A program made the translations under genes and the position numbers. A DNA stretch of 64,000 nt from an uncultured Pelagibacteraceae bacterium (GTDB lineage: Bacteria > Pseudomonadota > Alphaproteobacteria > Pelagibacterales > Pelagibacteraceae): the NCBI GenBank assembly GCA_902585415.1, contig CACIDN010000003.1, positions 1 to 64,000 on the forward strand, given 5' to 3'. The notes beneath the pieces are model-generated. The model saw only the letters and a list, made by a program, of their open reading frames with translations. It was not told the origin of the DNA and did no database searches. Below are positions 37,837 through 46,642 of the stretch, piece after piece. Every line of letters starts with the position of its first letter. Position 1 is the stretch's first letter.

Positions 37837-38610
37837 TTATGTAAATTTTCTCATTTTATCTAATGGTTTTAAATCAAAATTATTTTTTACTAAAACCTCT
37901 TTTATTTGCTTTGCAGTCTCTAGTGATAATTTATTATCACCGTGTATACAAATCGAGTCTATTGCGCAATTAATTTTTTTACCTGAGAGACAATTTAACG
38001 CCTGGTCCTTCACCATGGTTAAAACATGTTTTTTTGCTTTTTCAGGATCCAATATTATAGCATTTGCCTTAGATCTAGATACAAGATTGCCATCATCCTC
38101 ATAATTTCTGTCTGCAAAAATTTCACATGCTATGTTCATATTATATTTTTTTGCAGCTTCTTGCATTTTAGATCCTGTAGGAACTAAATATATCAAACTA
38201 TTATCAATTTTTGAGATTGTCTCAGCAATAATATCGGCGAGCACTATATCTTCACAAGCCATGTTATTAAGAGCACCGTGTGGTTTTATATGGGTTACTT
38301 TCATACCCTGTTTATCAGCAATACTTTGGAGAATGTTATATTGGTTAACTAAAAGACTTTGAATTTCTTTTTTTTCAAGATTTAGTCTTTTTCTTCCAAA
38401 ATTCTCTGGATCGTTAAATGACGGATGAGCACCTATACTTACATTATTTTTTTTTGAAGTCTCGATAGTATCTTTCATTGTTATTTTATCACCAGCATGA
38501 AAACCACATGCAATATTGGCAGAGTTTACTATTTTTAATAAATCACTATCAAATTTATTATTATGAAACTTAGATTTTTCACCTAAATCGCAATTAATAT
38601 TAATTTCCAT
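37837..38610 (-). CDS. pxpA: 5-oxoprolinase subunit PxpA (LamB/YcsF family)
   Basis: With PxpB and PxpC, opens 5-oxoproline (pyroglutamate) to glutamate at the cost of ATP. The ATG at 38610 gives MEININCDLGEKS, the canonical N-terminus with the metal/substrate DLGE; a frame extending 37 codons further upstream would run into pxpB on the other strand and is not family-like. Family blocks: ANIACGFHAGD (about 32-42), GAHPSFNDPENFGRK (about 62-76) and AIDSICIHGDN near 215. Length 257 is normal. It is transcribed away from pxpBC across a 27-bp gap, so a shared bidirectional control region must be very short. Confidence 0.95.
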   Translation of the reverse strand: MEININCDLGEKSKFHNNKFDSDLLKIVNSANIACGFHAGDKITMKDTIETSKKNNVSIGAHPSFNDPENFGRKRLNLEKKEIQSLLVNQYNILQSIADKQGMKVTHIKPHGALNNMACEDIVLADIIAETISKIDNSLIYLVPTGSKMQEAAKKYNMNIACEIFADRNYEDDGNLVSRSKANAIILDPEKAKKHVLTMVKDQALNCLSGKKINCAIDSICIHGDNKLSLETAKQIKEVLVKNNFDLKPLDKMRKFT

Positions 38611-38637
38611 AATATTTATCGTGAAGTATAACATTGT

Positions 38638-39312
38638 ATGATTAAAAATATAGTCAATCTTGGAGATGCGTCGATTTATTGTGATTTTGGAAATGAAGTA
38701 AATAAAAAGACAAATTCTCATGTAATTAAATATTTTAAAATTTTACAAGTAAAAAAAATTAAGGGAATTATTAATATAACACCATCTTATAATAAGCTAA
38801 TTGTAACTTTTAATTTAAATCAAATTAACTTTAAAGATTTGAAAAAAAAAATATTAAATCTAAAAATTGATTATACGGAAAAACCGATTACCAAAAAAAT
38901 TAAAATTCCGATTTGTTGTGATAATGAGTATGCACTAGATATTGAAAGACTAAAAAATAAACTAAATATGACTAAAAAAGAAATAATAACTTTATTTTTA
39001 AATAAAACTTATTATTGTTATATGACAGGTTTTATAGCGGGAATGCCATTTTTAGGAGATATAAATAAGTCAATTAGATTAAATAGGTTAGAAACACCTA
39101 GAGTGAAGGTTCCACAAGGCTCTGTAGGTCTAACAGAACAATTTTGTAATATATATACTTTTGAAAGTCCTGGAGGCTGGAACATTGTTGGTAGAACTCC
39201 CTCAAAAATTTTTGATCCTAGTAATTTAAATACACCTAACCTCATTAGTCCAGGTGATGAAGTAATATTTTATGAGATAAATAAAATCAAATATTTAAAA
39301 TTTAATGAGTAA
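38638..39312 (+). CDS. pxpB: 5-oxoprolinase subunit PxpB (KipI family)
   Basis: Allophanate-hydrolase-subunit-1 fold. 224 residues, with the KipI-like blocks CYMTGFIAGMPFLGDI (about 126-141), RVKVPQGSVGLTEQFCNIYT (about 154-173) and SPGGWNIVGRTP (about 176-187). It forms a complex with PxpC and PxpA. The N-terminal LGDASIYCDFG matches the family start. It overlaps pxpC by 8 bp. Confidence 0.95.
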   Translation: MIKNIVNLGDASIYCDFGNEVNKKTNSHVIKYFKILQVKKIKGIINITPSYNKLIVTFNLNQINFKDLKKKILNLKIDYTEKPITKKIKIPICCDNEYALDIERLKNKLNMTKKEIITLFLNKTYYCYMTGFIAGMPFLGDINKSIRLNRLETPRVKVPQGSVGLTEQFCNIYTFESPGGWNIVGRTPSKIFDPSNLNTPNLISPGDEVIFYEINKIKYLKFNE

Positions 39313-40252
39313 AGATTATTTTTTAGTTATTAGAGGGGGCGTAAACTCTACCTTCCAGGATTTTGGAAGAGAAAATTTGTATCATATTGGCATACCATTT
39401 AGTGGAGCAATGGATAAAAGAAATTATTTAATTGCAAATAAATTAGCTGGTAATCTTACAACTGATGCAGTTATAGAATTTGCTTTCCAAGGCCCATGCT
39501 TAAAATATTTTGGCAATAAAAGAAATATAGTTGTTACTGGTAATGTAAATTTTAAAGTGATCAAAGAAGATTATTCTGAAATTCAAGTAAAAAACTATAA
39601 AACAATTGAAATTGATAATGGTGATGTAATAGATATACTCAACACAAAAAATTCAGTCTACGGTTATTTAAGTTCAAATGGTGGTTTTGATATTAATGAA
39701 GTATGGGGCAGCTATTCGACAACCACAAGGGCATTCGTTGGACCAAATGGTGGTAAAAAACTTACTGAAAATCAAAAAATTTTTTTGAAAAAATCAGAAA
39801 AATTTTCAAATCGTCTATTAATTTACAGTGATACCAAGATAGAATTTATCAGAGTGATTGAGGGAACTAATTTTAATTATTTTTCTGAGGAGTCAATTAA
39901 AAATTTTTTCTCTAAAGACTATTTTGTCACTAATCTTGCAGACAGGATGGGCATGAGACTTGAGGGACAAAAATTAAAAAATCTTAAAAATACAAATATT
40001 AGATCAGAAGGTTTAGTTAAGGGAACAATCCAAGTACCGGCGGATGGCAATCCTATTATTTTACTATCCGATCATGGTACAATAGGAGGCTATCCTAAAC
40101 TTGGCGTTGTAATTAGTGCTGATTATGACAGGCTTGTGCAAATACCGCCAGGTTCAAAAATAAGATTTGAAAAAGTTAAATTAAAGGATGCTGAAAATCT
40201 GTACAAATTATATAATATGGAAACTAATAATATTTTAAATAAAATTTTATGA
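39305..40252 (+). CDS. pxpC: 5-oxoprolinase subunit PxpC (KipA family)
   Basis: Allophanate-hydrolase-subunit-2 fold, probable ATP-using part of the complex. 315 residues, with GGVNSTFQDFGRENLYHIGIP (about 10-29, shown split here: STFQDFGREN), SGAMDKRNYLIANKLAGN (about 33-50) and ILLSDHGTIGGYPKLGVV (about 251-268), all typical. ATGA-type 4-bp overlap with panB follows, so pxpB-pxpC-panB form one translationally linked unit. Confidence 0.95.
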   Translation: MSKDYFLVIRGGVNSTFQDFGRENLYHIGIPFSGAMDKRNYLIANKLAGNLTTDAVIEFAFQGPCLKYFGNKRNIVVTGNVNFKVIKEDYSEIQVKNYKTIEIDNGDVIDILNTKNSVYGYLSSNGGFDINEVWGSYSTTTRAFVGPNGGKKLTENQKIFLKKSEKFSNRLLIYSDTKIEFIRVIEGTNFNYFSEESIKNFFSKDYFVTNLADRMGMRLEGQKLKNLKNTNIRSEGLVKGTIQVPADGNPIILLSDHGTIGGYPKLGVVISADYDRLVQIPPGSKIRFEKVKLKDAENLYKLYNMETNNILNKIL

Positions 40253-41025
40253 ACAATAAAATAAAAAAAATATTGTCAAAAAAAAATAAAACAAAAATTA
40301 TTTGTCTAACATCTTACTCAAAAAATATCTCTGAAATATTAGACAAATACTCAGATATTATTCTTGTTGGTGATTCTTTAGGCTCAGTTTTATATTCATA
40401 TAATACAACAAAGAATGTAACACTTAACATGATGATTGAGCATTCTAAAAGTGTAAGGCAAGGCGTGAAGAAAAGTTTAATGGTTGTAGATATGCCTTAC
40501 AACAGTTACAATAGTAAATCTGAGGCGTTAAAAAACGCGAAAAAAATAATCAAATATTCAAAAGCAGATGCAGTAAAGCTTGAAGGTGGAAAAAAAATTT
40601 TAAGTATAATTAAACATTTAAGAAAGAATAAAATTAATGTTATGGGGCACTTAGGAATATTGCCTCAAAGTCAAATTGGTAAATTTAGATTTAAAGGAAA
40701 AACAACTTTTGAGAGAAAACGTTTGCTAAACGATGCATTATTGCTTCAGGGTAGTGGTGTTTTCTCAATCGTGCTTGAGTGTATAGAGACAAAATTGGCG
40801 AAAGAAATTACGAAAAATCTTAAAATTCCAACAATAGGAATAGGATCATCTGTAAATTGTGATGGTCAAGTTTTAGTTACTGATGATTTGGTTGGTTTAA
40901 ATTTAACGCCTATTAAATTTGTAAAAAAATTTTATGATATAAGAAAACATTTTGAGATTGCGATTAAAAAATTTAGTAAAGAAGTTAAAAATAAAACATA
41001 TCCATCAAGAAAGTTTAGTTATTGA
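40249..41025 (+). CDS. panB: 3-methyl-2-oxobutanoate hydroxymethyltransferase PanB
   Basis: Adds a hydroxymethyl group from methylenetetrahydrofolate to 2-oxoisovalerate to make ketopantoate, first step of pantothenate synthesis. Marks: LTSYSKN near the N-terminus, ILVGDSLGSVLYSY (about 38-51, metal Asp), VVDMPYNSY (about 79-87), VKLEGGKK (about 108-115), MGHLGILPQS (about 132-141) and LECIETKLAKEI (about 174-185, catalytic Glu). 258 residues. It is shorter and more lysine-rich than E. coli PanB but keeps the active-site blocks. Placement behind pxpBC is unusual. No panC, panD or panE is in the window. Confidence 0.92.
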   Translation: MNNKIKKILSKKNKTKIICLTSYSKNISEILDKYSDIILVGDSLGSVLYSYNTTKNVTLNMMIEHSKSVRQGVKKSLMVVDMPYNSYNSKSEALKNAKKIIKYSKADAVKLEGGKKILSIIKHLRKNKINVMGHLGILPQSQIGKFRFKGKTTFERKRLLNDALLLQGSGVFSIVLECIETKLAKEITKNLKIPTIGIGSSVNCDGQVLVTDDLVGLNLTPIKFVKKFYDIRKHFEIAIKKFSKEVKNKTYPSRKFSY

Positions 41026-41029
41026 ATAA

Positions 41030-42259
41030 TCATCTTATTTTTTTACGTTTTAATTTACCTTTTCCAAACTCTACTTCCATAAATGAACCTAAAGTATCTC
41101 CATTCTCGTCAAATTCTACTGCTGTTGCACCTTCATAATTAATTGACTTACCTTGTCTCAATAGTGCAATGGCTTTTTTAATTTCTCCTGGATAAATTTT
41201 TAATCCTGGTTTGTTAGATATAGAGTAGATATGGTTTTTTATTAATTTTTGATTTTTATAAATCTTAGCAAAATTCGATAATATTATTATTGCTGCAGCA
41301 TCGTAAGACTCTGCTACATATGGATTAGAGAAATCAATTCCTCTTGATTGAGCTAAGGTTAAAAATTTTTTAGACCCTAAGCTTGAAAAAACTTGTAAAT
41401 ACCCGAAAGATTTTTTCTGACTTTCCCTTTCAAATTGGTTAATTATTTTTTGATCAACCATATCTTCTGGAAATATAAAGTTATTAAACATTCCAGTGTC
41501 CAGCATAGATTTTATCACACGTTCTCCACCAGAATTTATATTACTTATGACAGCCACAGCATCACCACCAGCGGCTGTCAAAGCCGATATATGATCCGCG
41601 TAATCATCACTATTTTCGTTATGAGATATTGCTATCGTTGTTTCAATATTTTTCGCATTGAGTTCTTTTTTAAAAAAATTTGCAAATGTTTTATTATCTA
41701 GATCATTATACGTTGAAATTGCGACTTTTTTTATGCCTCTATCTTTAGTAATTTCTGCCAAGATTTTGCTCCCTCTAATTTTAGATGGTGTAGTTCTAAA
41801 TACAAAATTGCGGTCATTTAAATTTAATAATTCATTAGAATTATCTGCAGGTGATATTAACAATATTTTGTTTGGAGTTGTGATGTCTTTTGCAATTTCT
41901 TTAGTGATACCTGGGCATGCAGCTCCAATTATTGCTGTTACACCGTAATTAATTAAATTTTTAGCTGCAGTTTTAGATATATTAATATCATCACATGTAG
42001 TGTCAGCTCTCTGTAATGTAAATTTTATTTCAAGATTTGAGTCATTATCATCAGCTATTTCATCAAATGCAAGATTTACAGCTTCCGCCATTGATGGTGT
42101 AATGCTTTCTATTGCTCCTGTGAAACCCAGTAAAATACCCACTTTAATCAACTTTTCACTTTCTGCAGAAACCTTGCCAACAAATATAAAAGTATAAATA
42201 AATAATACTAATAAAACTTTTATAAATAAAAATTGAAGTTTAATTAAATTTCGAAGCAT
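41030..42259 (-). CDS. Orphan Liv-type periplasmic binding protein (Peripla_BP_6)
   Basis: 409 residues with an N-terminal signal peptide (hydrophobic 12-28, ending KVSA-ES) and the binding-protein fold: VGILLGFTGAIESITPSMAE (about 39-58), AVIGAACPGITKEIAKDI and RTTPSKIRGSKILAEI. It resembles LivJ/LivK or amide-binding proteins but has no permease or ATPase genes beside it. It may share the Liv permease encoded about 9 kb away, or act as a sensor; that is inference. Its end lies 4 bp from the convergent panB end. Confidence 0.85.
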   Translation of the reverse strand: MLRNLIKLQFLFIKVLLVLFIYTFIFVGKVSAESEKLIKVGILLGFTGAIESITPSMAEAVNLAFDEIADDNDSNLEIKFTLQRADTTCDDINISKTAAKNLINYGVTAIIGAACPGITKEIAKDITTPNKILLISPADNSNELLNLNDRNFVFRTTPSKIRGSKILAEITKDRGIKKVAISTYNDLDNKTFANFFKKELNAKNIETTIAISHNENSDDYADHISALTAAGGDAVAVISNINSGGERVIKSMLDTGMFNNFIFPEDMVDQKIINQFERESQKKSFGYLQVFSSLGSKKFLTLAQSRGIDFSNPYVAESYDAAAIIILSNFAKIYKNQKLIKNHIYSISNKPGLKIYPGEIKKAIALLRQGKSINYEGATAVEFDENGDTLGSFMEVEFGKGKLKRKKIR

Positions 42260-42299
42260 TATACTTGGTATCTTTATATTTATAATATAACTTATTATT

Positions 42300-43040
42300 A
42301 TGAATTTAAAAAAAATTAAACTACAATTTATAAAAAAAACAAATCCTAAAGTAGGACTAATAGTATTAGCAACTGATGTAATGATTGAAAAAGATTTTTT
42401 AAAAGTTTTTAAGGAGGTATCTGTAGACCTTTTTGTTAACAGGATAACTAATTATAACCCTGTGACTGCTGAAAACTTAAAAAAAATGATAAACAATATT
42501 ACGTCTGTAACAGAAAATATTCTCCCAGGAGAGAAAATAGACTGTGTAGTTTATGGTTGTACTTCAGGAACAATTATCTCGGGTTATGATAATATTAAAA
42601 AAGAGATTAAAAAAGCTAAACCAAATGCATCAGTAACTGCACCAAGCACAGCAGCTTTAAATGCGTTAAAGAGAAAAAATATTAATAAAATTTCAATAGT
42701 TACCCCTTATATTAAAAGTGTAAATGATGATGTTGTCAATTTTTTTAAAAACAATAATTTTAAAATTACCTCAAATACGTATTTTGATATAGAGTCTGAT
42801 GTTGATATTGGAAAAGTAGACCAAGACCAATTGTTTGAAATTTTATCTACGATAGATCATAAAAACGCTGAGGCTTTATTTGTATCTTGCACATCATTAC
42901 CCGTTTTAAATATAATTGAAAAGTTAGAACAAAAATTAAATATGACAGTTTTATCAAGTAATCAGGCTTTAATCTGGGAAACTTTAGAAAGTATAAATCG
43001 AAATAATTCTATAAAAGGTTACGGGAGTTTATTTTCTTAG
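42300..43040 (+). CDS. Asp/Glu racemase-superfamily protein (EutA / maleate isomerase-like)
   Basis: 246 residues. Two putative catalytic cysteines lie in the expected symmetrical positions: C87 in VVYGCTSGT and C197 in LFVSCTSLP, as in Asp/Glu racemases, maleate isomerase and the ectoine-utilisation protein EutA; single-Cys arylmalonate decarboxylases differ. The preceding ATD and ITNYNPVTAENLKKM segments are of the EutA/maleate isomerase subgroup. It is followed 9 bp later by an ectoine-hydrolase-like gene, the same pair found in ectoine catabolic clusters of marine Alphaproteobacteria. It diverges from the orphan binding protein over 40 bp. Confidence 0.8.
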   Translation: MNLKKIKLQFIKKTNPKVGLIVLATDVMIEKDFLKVFKEVSVDLFVNRITNYNPVTAENLKKMINNITSVTENILPGEKIDCVVYGCTSGTIISGYDNIKKEIKKAKPNASVTAPSTAALNALKRKNINKISIVTPYIKSVNDDVVNFFKNNNFKITSNTYFDIESDVDIGKVDQDQLFEILSTIDHKNAEALFVSCTSLPVLNIIEKLEQKLNMTVLSSNQALIWETLESINRNNSIKGYGSLFS

Positions 43041-43049
43041 CATTAAAAT

Positions 43050-44216
43050 ATGGGCTTTTCTAAAATTGAGTATAAAGATCGACTTAAAAAAGTCCAATTA
43101 TCAATGCAAAAAAATGGAATTGAACTTTTAATATCTCAAGATACTGCAAATATAAATTATTTAACTGGTTATGATGCTTGGTCTTTTTATTATGCTCAAT
43201 GTGTAATTGTACATATAAATTCAGACGAACCTATATGTTTTGTAAGAGCTCAGGATGTAGGCGGGGCATTTATAAAAACTTATTTAAAGAGAGAAAACAT
43301 TATTGCTTACGATGAAAAGTATATCCATACTTGGCCATCTCATCCATATGATGCTTTAGTTGAATTATTAAAAAAAAATAAATGGGATAAGCTAAACATT
43401 GGTGTGGAAATGGATGCTCATTATTTTACAGCATATTGTTATGAAAAGCTTAAACAGGGTTTACCTAATGCAAAAATTAAAGACTCTGAAAGATTAGTAA
43501 ATTGGGTTAGATTAGTAAAATCAAATGCGGAAATAGATTTTATGAAAAAGGCAGCAACAATAACAGAAAATGCAATGAATACAGCAATGGAAATTATCAA
43601 TCCAGGCGTTAGGCAATGTGATGCAGTTGCTGAAATTCAAAAAACTTTACTTAAAGGAACCAATGATTATGGAGGGGAATATGCAAGTATTGTTACCTTA
43701 TTACCGACAGGTAAAGGCACTTCTGCATCTCATTTAACTGCAAGTGATGATAAATTTATAATTGGAGAAGCAACAATTGTAGAATTATCAGGAACTTATA
43801 AGAGATACCATGCTCCTATGGCACGAACAGTAAATCTTGGTAAACCAGATCAAAAAAAAATAGATGCGATGAATGCAACTAATGAAGCCTTAGAGGCTGG
43901 AATAAGTGTAAGTAAACCAGGAAATACTGCTAATGATGTAGCAGAAAAGTTTTGGGAAATATTAGACAAATATAAAATTAAAAAAGACTCTAGAACAGGT
44001 TATTCGATAGGTATAGGTTATCCACCAGATTGGGGAGAGCATACAATCAATATTTCTAAAGGCGATATGACAATTTTAAAACCAAATGTTTGTTATCACA
44101 TGATAGCTGTTATGCAATTTGGTGATTGGGGAGTTGAAGCATCTGAGTCAATTAGAATAACAGAGGACGGAAACGAATTATTATGTAATTTTTCAAGAGA
44201 TTTACACGTAAAATAA
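43050..44216 (+). CDS. M24-family hydrolase resembling ectoine hydrolase DoeA/EutD
   Basis: 388 residues with a creatinase N-terminal domain (NINYLTGYDAWSFYYAQCVI, about 28-47) and a pita-bread C-terminal domain. In metal-dependent M24 peptidases two Asp ligands lie in a D-x11-D pattern; here the equivalent segment is VELSGTYKRYHAPMARTV, with Glu and Pro at those places, so metal binding is probably lost, as in creatinase and DoeA. GIGYPPDWGEHTINIS (about 323-338) and AVMQFGDWGVEASESIRI match DoeA-type blocks. Substrate could be ectoine, a related cyclic amidine or an N-substituted amino acid. Adjacent to the EutA-like gene and a Pot-type importer; no doeB-type deacetylase (AstE fold) is adjacent. 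Confidence 0.78.
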   Translation: MGFSKIEYKDRLKKVQLSMQKNGIELLISQDTANINYLTGYDAWSFYYAQCVIVHINSDEPICFVRAQDVGGAFIKTYLKRENIIAYDEKYIHTWPSHPYDALVELLKKNKWDKLNIGVEMDAHYFTAYCYEKLKQGLPNAKIKDSERLVNWVRLVKSNAEIDFMKKAATITENAMNTAMEIINPGVRQCDAVAEIQKTLLKGTNDYGGEYASIVTLLPTGKGTSASHLTASDDKFIIGEATIVELSGTYKRYHAPMARTVNLGKPDQKKIDAMNATNEALEAGISVSKPGNTANDVAEKFWEILDKYKIKKDSRTGYSIGIGYPPDWGEHTINISKGDMTILKPNVCYHMIAVMQFGDWGVEASESIRITEDGNELLCNFSRDLHVK

Positions 44217-44258
44217 AAACTTGAAAAACTATCCTACAAATGTTTTAAATCTTACACA

Positions 44259-45347
44259 ATGTCAAATAATCCAGATTTTGTAAAATTCGATAAAGTTGAC
44301 AAAAGTTATGATGGGAAAGTACTTGTTGTTAAAGATTTAAATTTAGATATTGCTGAGGGTGAATTTATAACGATGCTCGGACCATCTGGGTCAGGTAAAA
44401 CCACTTGTCTAATGATGCTTGCAGGCTTTGAAACTCCTACTAATGGTGAAATATTTTTAGATAAAAATCCAATTTCTAATATACCTCCTCACAAAAGAGG
44501 CATAGGAATGGTTTTTCAAAACTATGCGCTCTTTCCTCATATGACAGTATTTGAAAACTTAGCCTTTCCACTTAAGGTAAGAAAAATAAATAAAGATGAT
44601 ATTGATAAGAAAGTTGATAAAGCGCTATCAATGGTATCCTTGACTGGTTTTGAAAATAGAATGCCAGGACAATTATCTGGTGGTCAACAACAACGGGTAG
44701 CGGTTGCTAGGGCTTTAGTATTTGATCCTCAGGTAGTTCTAATGGACGAACCTTTGGGAGCGTTAGATAAAAATCTGAGAGAAAGTATGCAATATGAAAT
44801 TAAACATATACATGAAAGTATTGGAGTTACAGTTGTTTATGTCACACATGATCAAAGTGAGGCCCTCACAATGTCCAATAGAATAGCTGTATTTAATGAT
44901 GGAAAAGTTCAACAACTCTCTTCACCAGACAAATTATACGAAGAACCTGTAAACTCTTTCGTTGCAGAGTTTATTGGAGAAAATAATACATTTGCAGGTG
45001 AGGTAACTAACTTTCAAAAAGATCAATGTAAAGTCAAATTATCAAATGGATCTGAGATTATTGCTAATCCAATTTCTGTAAATTCAAATGGTGATAAAAC
45101 TACAGTCTCATTAAGACCGGAACGAGCTATAATTAATACTAAAAATAATATGGATAATAATTTTAAAGGCAAAATTGAAGAGATAATATATCATGGAGAT
45201 CATACTAGAGTAAGAATTGACTTACTAGGTAATAAAGAATTTATTTTAAAAGTACCAAACAGTTCTTCTAACCTTGATATAAAAATGGGGAACCAGATTA
45301 ATGTCAGTTGGAATAGCCATGATGCGAGAGCATTAGATCCAAAATAA
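44259..45347 (+). CDS. potA: Polyamine-type ABC transporter ATPase (PotA family)
   Basis: Energises uptake of a polyamine or similar cation. 362 residues: Walker A GPSGSGKTT (about 42-50), Q-loop MVFQNYALFPH, signature LSGGQQQRVAVARAL (about 139-153), Walker B VVLMDEPLGALD (about 159-170), switch VTHDQSEA. A C-terminal TOBE domain from about 270 (VSLRPERAIIN) is typical of PotA. The binding-protein gene follows 119 bp downstream under its own candidate promoter. Confidence 0.93.
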   Translation: MSNNPDFVKFDKVDKSYDGKVLVVKDLNLDIAEGEFITMLGPSGSGKTTCLMMLAGFETPTNGEIFLDKNPISNIPPHKRGIGMVFQNYALFPHMTVFENLAFPLKVRKINKDDIDKKVDKALSMVSLTGFENRMPGQLSGGQQQRVAVARALVFDPQVVLMDEPLGALDKNLRESMQYEIKHIHESIGVTVVYVTHDQSEALTMSNRIAVFNDGKVQQLSSPDKLYEEPVNSFVAEFIGENNTFAGEVTNFQKDQCKVKLSNGSEIIANPISVNSNGDKTTVSLRPERAIINTKNNMDNNFKGKIEEIIYHGDHTRVRIDLLGNKEFILKVPNSSSNLDIKMGNQINVSWNSHDARALDPK

Positions 45348-45405
45348 ATTAAAATTAAAATTAAATTTCTTTAATAAAACAAGCCTATATTAGCCAAATG
45401 CCTTA

Positions 45406-45434
45406 TTGACTCCTTACTCATATATTGCTGTAAT
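45406..45434 (+). promoter_or_regulatory. Candidate promoter of the Pot binding-protein gene
   Basis: TTGACT (45406-45411), a 17-bp spacer and TGTAAT (45429-45434) lie in the 119-bp gap. The -35 is near consensus. A strong ribosome-binding site GGAGGA (45458-45463) precedes the ATG at 45467. Separate promoter, strong RBS and downstream terminator would make the binding protein the most abundant product of the cluster. Confidence 0.45.
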
Positions 45435-45466
45435 TAGCTTTTAAAAAACGTTTAAACGGAGGAATA

Positions 45467-46582
45467 ATGAAAAAACTAAGTAAATTGTTACTAGTTCTAT
45501 CTTTTGCACTTTCTATAAGCTCATCAGCATTTGCAGTTACTGTTGCATCTTGGGGTGGGGCTTACACAGAGTCACAAAAGTTAGGATATGGTGACCCTAC
45601 TGCTAAGAAGCTAGGTATTACGATTAATTGGGTCGACTACTCAGGCGGATTATCAGAAATTAAAGCACAAAAAGAGGCTGGCAAAATTACGTGGGATATA
45701 ATTGACGTATATGCTATGGATACTATTAATGGATGTGACGAAGGATTATTTGTTGAATTTGATTTCGACAAAGACTTTCCACCTGCACCAGATGGAACTC
45801 CAGCAAGTAAAGATTTCTTTACTGGTATGCCAAGTAAGTGTGCTGTAGGAAACATTTTATATTCTTGGAATTATGCTTACAACACGAACAATGTTAAAGG
45901 TACTCCAAAAACTATAAAAGATTTCTTTAACACAAAAAAATTCCCTGGCAAAAGAGCTATCTACAAAGGCGCTCTAACAAACTTAGAGATTGCTTTAGCA
46001 GCAGATGGTATTAAACCAGGAAAAGGCGGTAAGAACATCTATAAAGCTTTAAACACTGATAAAGGTGTTGAAAGAGCCATGAACAAGATCAAAGAACTTT
46101 GCACAGACCCTAACGGTGGATGTGTATTTTGGTCTGCAGGTGCTCAACCACCAGAGTTTTTAGTATCTGGTGAAGTTGTTATGGCAACAGGTTGGAATGG
46201 TAGATTCTTCAACGCTGAAGTTGGTGAAGGCGCTCCAATCAAACAAGTTTGGGATGGTCAAGGTCTTGACTACGAATATTTCGTACTAGTTAAGGGTGGA
46301 CCAAACGAAGCTGATGCTAAAAAAGCCTTAGCAATGATGACAAGTACAGAAGGTTTAGCAGGAAGTGCAAAATATATTGCATATGCACCTTGGAGAAAAT
46401 CATCACTTAAAGTTATGGCAAAAGGTGAACCATGGTACAAAGATGGTAAGACTAATATGGTTCCACAAATGCCAACTGCACCAGCAAACACTAAGAATTT
46501 CTTCTTAGTTGATGCTCAATTTTGGGCTGATAATAGTGCAGAGCTGAATGAAAAATTTGAAGCTATGAAAGCTGGTTTTTAA
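45467..46582 (+). CDS. potD: Polyamine-type periplasmic binding protein (PotD/PotF family)
   Basis: 371 residues; signal peptide about 1-23 (LLLVLSFALSISSSAFA). The mature start VTVASWGGAYTESQK and the block KITWDIIDVYAMDTINGCDE match spermidine/putrescine-type class D binding proteins, as does NILYSWNYAYNTNNVKG. Several aromatic and acidic residues suitable for cation binding are present, but ligand identity (putrescine, spermidine, or a modified cation such as an ectoine-derived compound) cannot be read. Strong GGAGGA site upstream and intrinsic terminator downstream point to high, separate expression. Confidence 0.9.
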   Translation: MKKLSKLLLVLSFALSISSSAFAVTVASWGGAYTESQKLGYGDPTAKKLGITINWVDYSGGLSEIKAQKEAGKITWDIIDVYAMDTINGCDEGLFVEFDFDKDFPPAPDGTPASKDFFTGMPSKCAVGNILYSWNYAYNTNNVKGTPKTIKDFFNTKKFPGKRAIYKGALTNLEIALAADGIKPGKGGKNIYKALNTDKGVERAMNKIKELCTDPNGGCVFWSAGAQPPEFLVSGEVVMATGWNGRFFNAEVGEGAPIKQVWDGQGLDYEYFVLVKGGPNEADAKKALAMMTSTEGLAGSAKYIAYAPWRKSSLKVMAKGEPWYKDGKTNMVPQMPTAPANTKNFFLVDAQFWADNSAELNEKFEAMKAGF

Positions 46583-46612
46583 GTTTTAAAGACTAGATTT
46601 TTATATTATATT

Positions 46613-46642
46613 AAGGGCGGTTTACAAAACCGCCCTTTTTTT
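46613..46642 (+). terminator. Intrinsic terminator abutting the permease start codon
   Basis: An 11-bp stem AAGGGCGGTTT (46613-46623) / AAACCGCCCTT (46627-46637) with a 3-nt loop, then T residues through 46642. The permease ATG begins at 46643, directly after the last T. The permease therefore has no room for a Shine-Dalgarno site other than the hairpin itself. It separates abundant binding protein from lower permease output. Confidence 0.88.

Noticed and set aside
38611-38721. 37-codon N-terminal extension of PxpA
   Set aside because: It would overlap the pxpB start on the other strand and precede the canonical MEININCDLGE start of the family.
41435-41948. Plus-strand open frames opposite the orphan binding protein
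   Set aside because: They are antisense shadows of a well-conserved gene, with no ribosome-binding site or family features.
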